DNA from: Verrucomicrobiia bacterium
GTDB lineage: Bacteria; Verrucomicrobiota; Verrucomicrobiia; Verrucomicrobiales; Akkermansiaceae
Assembly: GCA_947462875.1 (NCBI GenBank)
Contig: CANHQJ010000002.1
Location: forward strand, 124,001 to 188,000
Length of the DNA stretch: 64,000 bases
Direction: 5' to 3'
A program made the position numbers and the translations under genes. A model generated the notes under the pieces. It did no database searches. It was given only the letters and a program-made list of their open reading frames with translations, and was not told the origin of the DNA. Shown piece by piece: positions 35,434-43,243 of the stretch; the stretch's first letter is position 1; every line of letters starts with the position of its first letter.

Positions 35434-36231
35434 TCAAGGGGTGGGAACAGGCAGGGTGGTGAATGATGTGTCTTTTTCCGTGGTGGCGGTGACGATCAGT
35501 TTTTTGACATCGGCGGCGATCTCATTGCGCTCGGTGAATTTCCAACCGCTTGCCTGGGGACTGCCGATCAGCGCGAAACTGGCATCTTCATTGACGGCAT
35601 ACGCGGCGGCCATTCCGATATAAACCACCTGCATGTTGAATTCCTGCCCGGCGGCATTCTTGTGAAGCTCGTTGCTAACCGTGACGTTCTGTTGGAATTT
35701 CTCCACTTCCGCGATCATTTCCGTGAGATTCGCCGAACGCTTGCCGACATCATCGGTCTGTTGGTCGGCGGGCAGCGATAGATTCTTTTTCAGCGTTTCC
35801 AGGCCTACGGCCATCTTGGACATTTTGATGAGAGGTGCGGGCAAAGAAGGGATCTGCTTGGCGAATTCCTCTTCCATGGTGCGCAAGTGCGCGGCCAATG
35901 CTTTTTCCGCCGCGATGAATTGATCGCGCTGGCTGATTTTGTCGGTCGATTGCTGGTCAGCCGCCTGAGCGCGCTGTTTCGCCTCTTCGATTTGCTTTTG
36001 GTAGGCAGCCTTTTCCGCGAGGAGACCTTCTTTGTAGTTGGTAAGAATCTCTTGATCGGTTTTCCAGGCATTTTCTTCCGCTTGACGTTTTTGCGCCGTC
36101 TCCAGCCACAGGCGCATGTTCTCTTTCGACTGGTCAAGGGGATGAGCGTTCTGAGCCTCACAGATCGTGGCGTTGGTGAAAAGCAACGATGTTGTCAGAG
36201 TTAGGAATTTGATGCGTGTCGTAACTGTCAT
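35434..36231 (-). CDS. DUF3450-like periplasmic coiled-coil protein
   Basis: The predicted protein is 265 residues. It has a signal peptide (to about residue 27), a long coiled coil (about 60-135) rich in Gln, Glu, Lys and Ala, and a C-terminal beta-rich part with NMQVVYIGMAAAYAVNEDASFALIG and SGWKFTERNEIAADVKKL. This is the pattern of DUF3450 proteins, which sit next to long ExbB genes in TonB3-type clusters. It is likely a periplasmic partner of that ExbB's coiled coil. The upstream hairpin at 36248-36277 is only 17 bp from the chosen ATG. Confidence 0.8.
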   Translation of the reverse strand: MTVTTRIKFLTLTTSLLFTNATICEAQNAHPLDQSKENMRLWLETAQKRQAEENAWKTDQEILTNYKEGLLAEKAAYQKQIEEAKQRAQAADQQSTDKISQRDQFIAAEKALAAHLRTMEEEFAKQIPSLPAPLIKMSKMAVGLETLKKNLSLPADQQTDDVGKRSANLTEMIAEVEKFQQNVTVSNELHKNAAGQEFNMQVVYIGMAAAYAVNEDASFALIGSPQASGWKFTERNEIAADVKKLIVTATTEKDTSFTTLPVPTP

Positions 36232-36247
36232 AGTGCGGAAAGTGTGG

Positions 36248-36277
36248 AAGGGCCGTCGGCGTGGGCCGACGACCCTT
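36248..36277. promoter_or_regulatory. Intercistronic hairpin in the TonB cluster
   Basis: A 13-position stem with 12 pairs and one C-A mismatch (arms 36248-36260 and 36265-36277) has a 4-nt GTGG loop. It lies between the beta-helix gene (ending 36308) and the DUF3450 gene (starting 36231). On the minus strand it has no following T-run, so it may be a partial stop or an mRNA-processing/stability element. Confidence 0.65.
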
Positions 36278-36307
36278 TGATTTGTTTTTGGTTTCTCTTG
36301 GGGGAAA

Positions 36308-38305
36308 TTAGGGATTCGGCGCGTTATTGCTGAGATCAACGCGGAAGAACTGCTTGCCCGGAGGTGTTGCGACAGTGGCTGTCGCATTGCCTGCTGGCGT
36401 CCAGTTCGTCAAATTGTCCGACTTGAACAGAGGCAATGTCAGCACCGCGTTGCCGCCCGGAGTCACAGGACCGATCATCATGCCGGTGCCGCGCAGGTTC
36501 TGGATGCTGGACTGCGTGTAAAGCGAGTCAAACAAGCTGGTGCCGGAAACACCGCCGTGGTTGGTGACGTTGTTCACTGTGGGGCTAAAGCCGAGTGCGA
36601 CGAGGTCGGATGTTGCTTCCAGAACGTCATCGATGCCGTCACCGTCCACGTCCACCACAGAGCTGGGTGCGGAACCCTGCAGCAAGCCAAGTTGGCTGAT
36701 CTTGGTCCAGCCTGCGGCCCAGTTCGAGGTGCCGAAGGCGCCACGATAAGGGGCATACACAGGAGCGCCACCCAATACGGTGCTGGTGAGCAACGGTGAC
36801 CCCGCGGCGGGCACGGGATTCAGTGCGGTTAGCACGTTGTTGGTGTTACGGGTGTAAGAGGTGAACATGGGACTCACACCGACGCTGCTGTTGTTATTCT
36901 GGGCAACGCCTGTCAGGGTGTAGGGGGCGAAGCCTTTGGTGCGGGCGTCACTCACTCCGCTTCCAACCAACACGGTGGTGTTCGTTCCGACAGTGGTGGT
37001 GGAGGCGTTGTTCACTCCGATCGAGCCGATGGTGTTGTGCGAGAATTTCGCCTCGGCGCCGATACTGTTCGTATCGATCAAACGCATCAGGCCATGGGAG
37101 AAATCGTGGAACACGGAGTTGTAGATCTCGCCGTTGAAGTAATCCTCGATGATCATCGCGTAGTTGCCCTTTTCCGTGTTGACGTTCTTGCCGCTGACGC
37201 GGGTCGGAATCGTGGTGACGGTGTTATCGGCACCGGCTCCGATGAAGGTCGCGTTGTGGATCACAGGACGGGCATGGTGTTCGTTGTTGAGGGTGCCAAT
37301 CGTGGGGTAGCCGGCGCTCGTTCCGCTCACGCCGTCCCACTCGCCACCGCCGTCGGTATCACCGGGATTCTGGAGGCAGAGCCAGAACTGGTTGATGCCG
37401 CGGTATCCTTCATCGATGTCGAACGAATCGTCCTGGTTGAACGCCATCACCATGTTTTTGGTATTCACGCGTCCGCCGAAAAATTCGATGCCATCGTCCT
37501 GGTTGGCGAAAACTTCGACATTTTCGATGACCGTGCCAGAACCCACCCCGCCGAGAGTCAGACCGTTGATCTCGCGGCCTGTTTCAAACTCGTAACCGCC
37601 GTGTCTGATCGAGACAAAACGAATTACTCCGCTGCTGTCGGTGTCATTGCGAGGAAAGTTGGTGCTGACACCGTATTGCGTGGCGTCTGGAATGGTATCG
37701 CCTTCGTAACTCGCCGTGCCGGCAGGAGCGAATCCCTCGATTTGGTTGGTGCCCGCATTGACGCCCGTGTTGTTGACGGTGGAGATAAACGCCTGACCGA
37801 GGAGCACGATGCCGCCCCACAGGCCGCCGTCCGCCGTCGTAGGTGCGGGTCCCACCGCGCTATCGGGGTCGAAAGCCGAATCGACGCTGTTCAAGGCCTC
37901 CCACTCCCGCACGCTGGTGAACACGATGGGTTCCGCCGCCGTGCCGTTGGCGATCAGTCTGCCGCCACGGCAGGCAACAATCGAGCCCACCTTGTCATCG
38001 GTGCGGACCGAGGGCGTGCCGTTGTCGTTGGTGGAGGAATAGATTACCGTTCCAGGCTCAATCGTGAGCGTGGCGCCACGGGGTATGAAAAGGCGGTCGG
38101 TGAGAAAGTAGGCATTGTTTTTGGTCCAGGTCACGTTGGTGCCTTTCAGCACGCGGACGTTGGTGCCGAGTCCGCCATCCACTCCTCCGTTGAGAGAGGC
38201 GAAGCTGTTCTCGCTGTAGTTGCTGTCGCCGATCACATCGATGTTCGCGGCGTAGAGGGCCGGGGTCATGAGTGCTGCGATGAGTAAGTTGTTTCTTGCT
38301 TTCAT
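36308..38305 (-). CDS. Secreted parallel beta-helix protein with C-terminal module
   Basis: The predicted protein is 665 residues. A signal peptide (to about residue 19, ALYAANIDV) leads to a long Asn/Gly/Thr-rich region that looks like a right-handed parallel beta-helix, with repeated turns such as GATLTIEPGTVIYS, GGRLIANGTAAEPIVFTS and FGGRVNTKNMVMAFNQDDSFDIDEGY. Near residues 548-560 is a calcium-type DVDGDGIDD loop, then a C-terminal module with SDNLTNWTP and QFFRVDLSNN. I found no obvious enzyme signature. Sitting directly after the TonB receptor gene, it may be a surface ligand-binding partner or exported cargo. The function is inference. Confidence 0.8.
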   Translation of the reverse strand: MKARNNLLIAALMTPALYAANIDVIGDSNYSENSFASLNGGVDGGLGTNVRVLKGTNVTWTKNNAYFLTDRLFIPRGATLTIEPGTVIYSSTNDNGTPSVRTDDKVGSIVACRGGRLIANGTAAEPIVFTSVREWEALNSVDSAFDPDSAVGPAPTTADGGLWGGIVLLGQAFISTVNNTGVNAGTNQIEGFAPAGTASYEGDTIPDATQYGVSTNFPRNDTDSSGVIRFVSIRHGGYEFETGREINGLTLGGVGSGTVIENVEVFANQDDGIEFFGGRVNTKNMVMAFNQDDSFDIDEGYRGINQFWLCLQNPGDTDGGGEWDGVSGTSAGYPTIGTLNNEHHARPVIHNATFIGAGADNTVTTIPTRVSGKNVNTEKGNYAMIIEDYFNGEIYNSVFHDFSHGLMRLIDTNSIGAEAKFSHNTIGSIGVNNASTTTVGTNTTVLVGSGVSDARTKGFAPYTLTGVAQNNNSSVGVSPMFTSYTRNTNNVLTALNPVPAAGSPLLTSTVLGGAPVYAPYRGAFGTSNWAAGWTKISQLGLLQGSAPSSVVDVDGDGIDDVLEATSDLVALGFSPTVNNVTNHGGVSGTSLFDSLYTQSSIQNLRGTGMMIGPVTPGGNAVLTLPLFKSDNLTNWTPAGNATATVATPPGKQFFRVDLSNNAPNP

Positions 38306-38428
38306 GTTTTTCGTTAGTTTTTGTGGGCCATGTGTTGCTTGAACTGGTGGCAACGGCGGGAATCTGAATCAGTGGAAGGCAAATGTCGTGGATTGCTGTG
38401 AAACAGAATTGTCACTTGGTGGAATATG

Positions 38429-41400
38429 TTAGAAGTTGAGCTGGATCTCGCACCAGTAGTTCCGCCCCAGATTGGTGCTGTCGAAAACCTTGTCGTTGAG
38501 CGTGTAGGTGTCCACCGCGTTGAAAAGATTGCGCACGCCGCCGCGCAGGGTGTATTGCACGTATTCGGTATCGATCACCTTGGCGAGGATCAGGTCGAAG
38601 GTGTGGATGGCATTGCGCGTGACCTCGAAGTCTTCGGGCGTGAGCTTGAGAACAGTGGGATATTCGCCGTTGTAATTGTAAACCAGGTTGGCGTTGAGTT
38701 TCCACGGTTCGTATTCGTAGCCGAGATTGATGTTGGCGATATGCGATGGCTGGAACGGCAGCTGGCTGGTGACGGCGGTGGTCTGGCCGTTTTGCACGTA
38801 GAAGTAATTCAACTGGGCGTCGATGTAGGTGAAGTTGCTGCGGATGCTGAAAGGACCGAGGTCGGTGATGCTGTATTCCAGTTCGATGCCGTTGAGATTG
38901 GCGGTGAAGTCCTCCTGGGTGTTGGCGAGATTGTCCCGATAGGAATCCGCATACAGCAAGGTGCCGTTTTCGACGAAGGTGACGAGCGGACGCACCAGGT
39001 TTTTATGAAAGAAGCTGGCGCGCAGGCTGGTGTTTTCCGAGGGATTGTAGGTGATGGCGAGATCGAAGTTATCGATGTCCGTTTGGCCCAGGATGTTGTT
39101 GCCCCGGCGTTGCAGTCCGGTGGTCTGATCCAGCGAGATCGAAGGAATGAATTCCCAGAACGTGGGGCGTGCGACGGTTTGCGACCACGCCACCTGGAAG
39201 TTGAGCAGTTTGTCAAAAATGGACGTGCCGGCGCTGATGGCGGGGAGAATGGCCTCCTGAGGTTCGCGGTTTTCCCATCCGTTGCCGATGATCTGTTCTT
39301 CGGTGAACGCGGAGAGCGGATTGGGAGCGATGTCAATGTCGTACGTTTCCTTCTCCATTCTCACACCCGCGTTGAAAAACGTCTCATGATGGCGGAAGAG
39401 GAAATTGGCGAAGTAGGCGGTTTGGTCGAGCCGGGTGGAAATGTTTTCCAATCCGTTTTGTTGCAGGAAATTCAGATAGTAAGGACTGCCTGAAACATTG
39501 CCATTGAGATAGTCACGGATGAGATTCGGATTGTTGGCGATGGCTTCTCCCAAGCCACCGGGGCCTGAGAGGGCTCCATTGTTGAAACCGGGTTCCGTGG
39601 GTGAGGAACTGCTGAGCACCAGATCATAGGCGCGGGCGCGGGCCACGCGGTCTTTTGTTAGGGAAGAGGCGCCCAAGCCGAATTCGATGAAGCGCTCGTC
39701 GTCATCGTCGAAATAAAAGGGCACCCCCATGCTCATCTGGCGATGGCTGCTATCTTCGGTGGTGCGGTCCAGGCGGCGAGAGATCCGCTGCTTGCCGGGA
39801 ATGGAACCGGAGGCGGTGTGGTCCGAGGTGTTGACGGGAGGACGGTTGTCATCGGGGATCACGGCAATGCCGCGCTCGATGTCCTCATACAGGCTGCCCA
39901 GACCGAGATCGACGAGAGGCTGTTCAATGGTCTCCCATGTATAGCTTTGCGGATTGGCCAGACCCAGTTCGCCGGCGAGAATGACGGCATTCTCATTGAG
40001 GATTTTGTTTGCCGCCGCAATCTGAGTGGCGAGCGCGGCGGAGGAGAAATCGAGAACGCCGTACTCGAAGTGCGTGCTGTGAGGTCGTGACTCCACCGCA
40101 CTGCTGCGCGTGATGGCCCAATCAAGACGGGGCCCGCGCTCATCCATGCGGTGGCTGCCCTTGAACTGATAGATTTGCAGATCGCGTTCCAGTGGCGAGA
40201 TGTCCCATGCGGCGCCGTAGTAGATGTAGTCCGGTCCATAGACATTCTGCGGATTCGCGTTCGAGTTCTGGACATGGACCCCGTAGTTCAGGTTCTCCTC
40301 ATCATCGAAAATCTGGGTGGTGTGGAAAATGTCATCCTGGGCGATGTGCTTGTTGAAGTAAGTGGCCTGGAGGGTGTGGTTTTCGTTGATTTGAAGGGCT
40401 GCGGAAAGATAGGCCGTCCACTCGGCGCTGCGGCTGTATTCATCGCGAAGGAAGCTGCGAACCTGGTTGTTGACCGGAGTGGTGTTGAAGGTGTCGAGAG
40501 TGCCTCTGCTGAAGGCGGTCATGACGCCCAATTTCATTTGATGCGGCAATTCAAAGACATCACCGTAGGCAAACGATTGGGAATAGTTCAGCTGGCTATC
40601 ACTTTCTTTTGGCAGGAAATTCTGAGATTCATCCAATTTGCGCCAGCGTTCGCCCAACTCGGGGGCGGGGGTGTTTCCGCTGTCCAGAAACTTGACGCTG
40701 CCATCGGGGTTGCTCTCTTCCAGCACGTCGGGCATGTCATCGCCGATGTCACCCCACATGCCCAGATCGCGATTCGGATGCACAAGGGTTTTGCTCTGCA
40801 AGGCATCATTGTAACTCAGGCGGCTGTTGAACTGAATCAGGCGTTCCTGTGGCATGGATCGTGAAATGATATCGATCGCGCCACCGCCGAAGTCTCCCGG
40901 AAGATTCGGGGAATAGGTCTTGTCGACCTTGATTTGTTCGATGGCCGTGGTGGGGAAAAGGTCGAGCTGCACCGCCTTGCGCGAGGGATCGGAGGAGGCG
41001 ATTTGAGCACCGTTGAAGGTGGTGGTGACATAGCGATCGGCGAGTCCGCGCACGACGGCATACTTGCCATCCACAATATTGGCACCGGATACCTTGGCTA
41101 CGGCTTCGCCCGCATCCGATACGGCGTTTTTGGTAAATTCTTCACGACCCATGACGGCGGTCAATTTGGGCGCATCCATGTTGATGTTCAGATTGAAGTC
41201 GCCCTGATTGTTTTCCTGGTATTCACCGACCACCGTTTCCTCATCCAGCATGGTTTCTTCCGCGGCGGCATCGGCGGCCTTGACCTTGAGCACCAGGCGG
41301 ATGGTCAGTTTTTGGCCGGGCATGGCGGTGGCGGATTGGGTGCCGCTGGAGTAGCCGAGTTTGGATGCTTCCAGGGTGAGATTTCCCGAGGCTACGGCGG

Positions 41401-41848
41401 AAAAGGAAAAGGAACCATCGGCATTGGTGGTGGCGGTTTTTCCCGTGCCGAGAATCTCGACTGCCGCACCGCGAACGGGCTCCAGTTTGTCATCGGACAC
41501 CTCGCCGATGATTTCGCAAAATCCCGCAGGCACGACTGGCACTTGCACGGGGGGCGGCAGATTGGGCGGCGGCTCGGCGGCCACCATGCGGGTGCGCACG
41601 AGCAGTGGCTGGCGGGCAATGGTGCGCTGTACCTGATAGGATTCCACGAGGGTCTTGCCCTGCCATTGCGGCTTGATGCCCCATGACTCCGCGGCGATGA
41701 TGCCCGCGCGCTCGGGAAACCAACCCCAGTCTTCCACGAGGCTGCCGGTGAATGCCTGTGCGTTTGCCGCAAGGGCAAGCACCATGCCCGTGAACCACAA
41801 GGCGAGTCGTGGCAAAATCAGCAGCAGGGGCGAGAAAATCTTCTTCAT
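38429..41848 (-). CDS. TonB-dependent outer-membrane receptor (1139 aa)
   Basis: A signal peptide (to about residue 32) is followed by an unusual lead domain with WGIKPQWQGKTLVESYQ, a Pro-rich link, and a carboxypeptidase regulatory-like beta domain (about 108-190, with AAVEILGTGKTATTNADGSFSF). Next is DEETVVGEY, a possible TonB box, and the plug (about 225-330) with KYAVVRGLADRYVTTTFNGAQIASSDP and GDFGGGAIDIISR. The rest is a 22-strand barrel ending in Phe (EIQLNF). Ligand type cannot be read. It is the first gene of the minus-strand cluster with its own DUF3450-like protein, long ExbB, ExbD and TonB downstream, so a dedicated pairing is likely. Confidence 0.95.
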   Translation of the reverse strand: MKKIFSPLLLILPRLALWFTGMVLALAANAQAFTGSLVEDWGWFPERAGIIAAESWGIKPQWQGKTLVESYQVQRTIARQPLLVRTRMVAAEPPPNLPPPVQVPVVPAGFCEIIGEVSDDKLEPVRGAAVEILGTGKTATTNADGSFSFSAVASGNLTLEASKLGYSSGTQSATAMPGQKLTIRLVLKVKAADAAAEETMLDEETVVGEYQENNQGDFNLNINMDAPKLTAVMGREEFTKNAVSDAGEAVAKVSGANIVDGKYAVVRGLADRYVTTTFNGAQIASSDPSRKAVQLDLFPTTAIEQIKVDKTYSPNLPGDFGGGAIDIISRSMPQERLIQFNSRLSYNDALQSKTLVHPNRDLGMWGDIGDDMPDVLEESNPDGSVKFLDSGNTPAPELGERWRKLDESQNFLPKESDSQLNYSQSFAYGDVFELPHQMKLGVMTAFSRGTLDTFNTTPVNNQVRSFLRDEYSRSAEWTAYLSAALQINENHTLQATYFNKHIAQDDIFHTTQIFDDEENLNYGVHVQNSNANPQNVYGPDYIYYGAAWDISPLERDLQIYQFKGSHRMDERGPRLDWAITRSSAVESRPHSTHFEYGVLDFSSAALATQIAAANKILNENAVILAGELGLANPQSYTWETIEQPLVDLGLGSLYEDIERGIAVIPDDNRPPVNTSDHTASGSIPGKQRISRRLDRTTEDSSHRQMSMGVPFYFDDDDERFIEFGLGASSLTKDRVARARAYDLVLSSSSPTEPGFNNGALSGPGGLGEAIANNPNLIRDYLNGNVSGSPYYLNFLQQNGLENISTRLDQTAYFANFLFRHHETFFNAGVRMEKETYDIDIAPNPLSAFTEEQIIGNGWENREPQEAILPAISAGTSIFDKLLNFQVAWSQTVARPTFWEFIPSISLDQTTGLQRRGNNILGQTDIDNFDLAITYNPSENTSLRASFFHKNLVRPLVTFVENGTLLYADSYRDNLANTQEDFTANLNGIELEYSITDLGPFSIRSNFTYIDAQLNYFYVQNGQTTAVTSQLPFQPSHIANINLGYEYEPWKLNANLVYNYNGEYPTVLKLTPEDFEVTRNAIHTFDLILAKVIDTEYVQYTLRGGVRNLFNAVDTYTLNDKVFDSTNLGRNYWCEIQLNF

Positions 41849-41937
41849 TCAAAAAGGGTGAAACGTGCAGTTGGCGATGCCGCGTGCGGAGGCGGGAATG
41901 CATAGGTCAGGTGTGCAACAATCAGAATCATGTGTGT

Positions 41938-41953
41938 GTGACACATTCGTCAC
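41938..41953. promoter_or_regulatory. Palindrome GTGAC-N6-GTCAC, copy 1
   Basis: The spacer is ACATTC and both 5-bp arms are perfect. It lies in the 202-bp region between the divergent receptor and ketosynthase genes, 90 bp from the receptor start. It is probably an operator for a dimeric regulator; the regulator is unknown. Confidence 0.6.
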
Positions 41954-42015
41954 GCTCCGGATTTTGCGCTGATTTTGCGCCATTTTCCGCTGCCAGTGGA
42001 GTTTGAGTTGACACT

Positions 42016-42031
42016 GTGACGGGGATGTCAC
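42016..42031. promoter_or_regulatory. Palindrome GTGAC-N6-GTCAC, copy 2
   Basis: It has the same arms and spacer length as copy 1 (spacer GGGGAT), 78 bp away. It ends 19 bp before the ketosynthase ATG, where a bound protein would block transcription or lie over the promoter. Confidence 0.6.
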
Positions 42032-42050
42032 CTATTCCCTTCCGCACGTT

Positions 42051-43181
42051 ATGTCTTATTTGATTCGCGGTCTTGGCGCTCTATCCGCTCTCGGGGAAAC
42101 AGTCTCCGGGCATCGCGAGGCGTTGCGGGAAGGACGTGATTCATTTCGGGAATTGGGCACCTTGCTGGAGTGCTCGATCCCCACACTGCCTGCGTCATGG
42201 ATTCAAAATCGTGCGCTGCTCACGCATCGCAAGTGGTCGCCGGCGGCGATGGCGGCACTGCATGTAGCGCGCGAGGCGGTGGCGGCCGCGGGGTGGACGG
42301 ACGAGGAAACGCGCGATGCGGTGATTCTGCTAGGCACCTCGCGCGGGGGAGCCGCCGGCTGGCTGGAGCCGTGGCCGAAGCGTCGGGGATTCCCCCTCAT
42401 GCAGGCCAGCAACTCGATGCATGGCGAGGCGGCGGCGGCCGTCAGCATAGCGCTGGGCATACGCGGTGCCTATCAGGTCATTTCCACCGGATGCTCGGCT
42501 GGCCTCGATGCGCTGGGTATGGCGGCGATGCACCTGCAATGCGGCATGGCCGAGCGGGCCCTGGTCGTGGCGGTGGATCTGCCTCTGGTGAAGGTCATCC
42601 TCGATGGCTACCAATCCGCCGGGATTCTCTCGAAAAACGGTATGAATGATCCGTATCATCCCGATACCGGAGGCATTTTTCCCGCCGAAGCCGCCGCTGC
42701 TCTGACCTTGGAAAAAAACGATGCATCGCCGGGCGTGAGGCTGCTTGGTTATTTGGCGAATTCCGATGCGATGGATCCCTTGTCGCTCTCGCCCGCCAGC
42801 GGGCAATTGGTCGCCTTGCTGGAAAAAGCCCGTGCGATGTTCGGCGAACCGGCGGCGCTTTGTCCGCATGCCACAGGCACGGCATCGCATGCGGTGGCGG
42901 AACCGCAGTGCCTCGCGCAGGCATTTCCCGCCGCCACTCCCAGCCTGCATTTGCTCAAGCCCTATCTCGGCCACGGCATCGGCGCCGGTTCTTTGCTGGA
43001 AACGGTGATCCTCTGCGATAGCCTCGAACGCGGTCTGTTGCCGCCGAATCGCCCCGGTCTTCATGCGCCGCCACGGTTTTCCCTGCCGGATCAGGAAACG
43101 GCCTGTGACGGTGCGGTGTGGAAAATCGCCGCGTCACTCGGCGGACACAATGCGATGGTAGCCTTGCAGCGTCGGCCCTGA
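42051..43181 (+). CDS. Beta-ketoacyl-ACP synthase-like ketosynthase (orphan)
   Basis: The predicted protein is 376 residues with the thiolase fold of FabF-like condensing enzymes. The catalytic set is complete: Cys148 in STGCSAGLDALG, His273 in CPHATGTASHAV (the THGTGT position) and His308 in LKPYLGHGIGAG. It is somewhat shorter than FabF (about 410), and the first His motif is atypical. No acyl carrier protein, ketoreductase or dehydratase gene is nearby, so the pathway is unknown. It is divergent from the TonB receptor gene with two identical palindromes between. The following DUF6797 gene starts 62 bp downstream. Confidence 0.9.
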   Translation: MSYLIRGLGALSALGETVSGHREALREGRDSFRELGTLLECSIPTLPASWIQNRALLTHRKWSPAAMAALHVAREAVAAAGWTDEETRDAVILLGTSRGGAAGWLEPWPKRRGFPLMQASNSMHGEAAAAVSIALGIRGAYQVISTGCSAGLDALGMAAMHLQCGMAERALVVAVDLPLVKVILDGYQSAGILSKNGMNDPYHPDTGGIFPAEAAAALTLEKNDASPGVRLLGYLANSDAMDPLSLSPASGQLVALLEKARAMFGEPAALCPHATGTASHAVAEPQCLAQAFPAATPSLHLLKPYLGHGIGAGSLLETVILCDSLERGLLPPNRPGLHAPPRFSLPDQETACDGAVWKIAASLGGHNAMVALQRRP

Positions 43182-43243
43182 GCGGAGCAGAATCCTGCGA
43201 TCTTCTGCAAAGTTCATCCCGTACGTCGCGTAGAAGGACGGGG

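Noticed and set aside
37037-38287. A 416-residue plus-strand frame over the beta-helix gene
   Set aside because: It is antisense to a gene with a signal peptide and repeats; its composition is shadow-like.
41938-42031. The palindromes as CRP sites
   Set aside because: CRP sites have TGTGA-N6-TCACA; here the inner gap is 8 bp, so half-site spacing does not fit.
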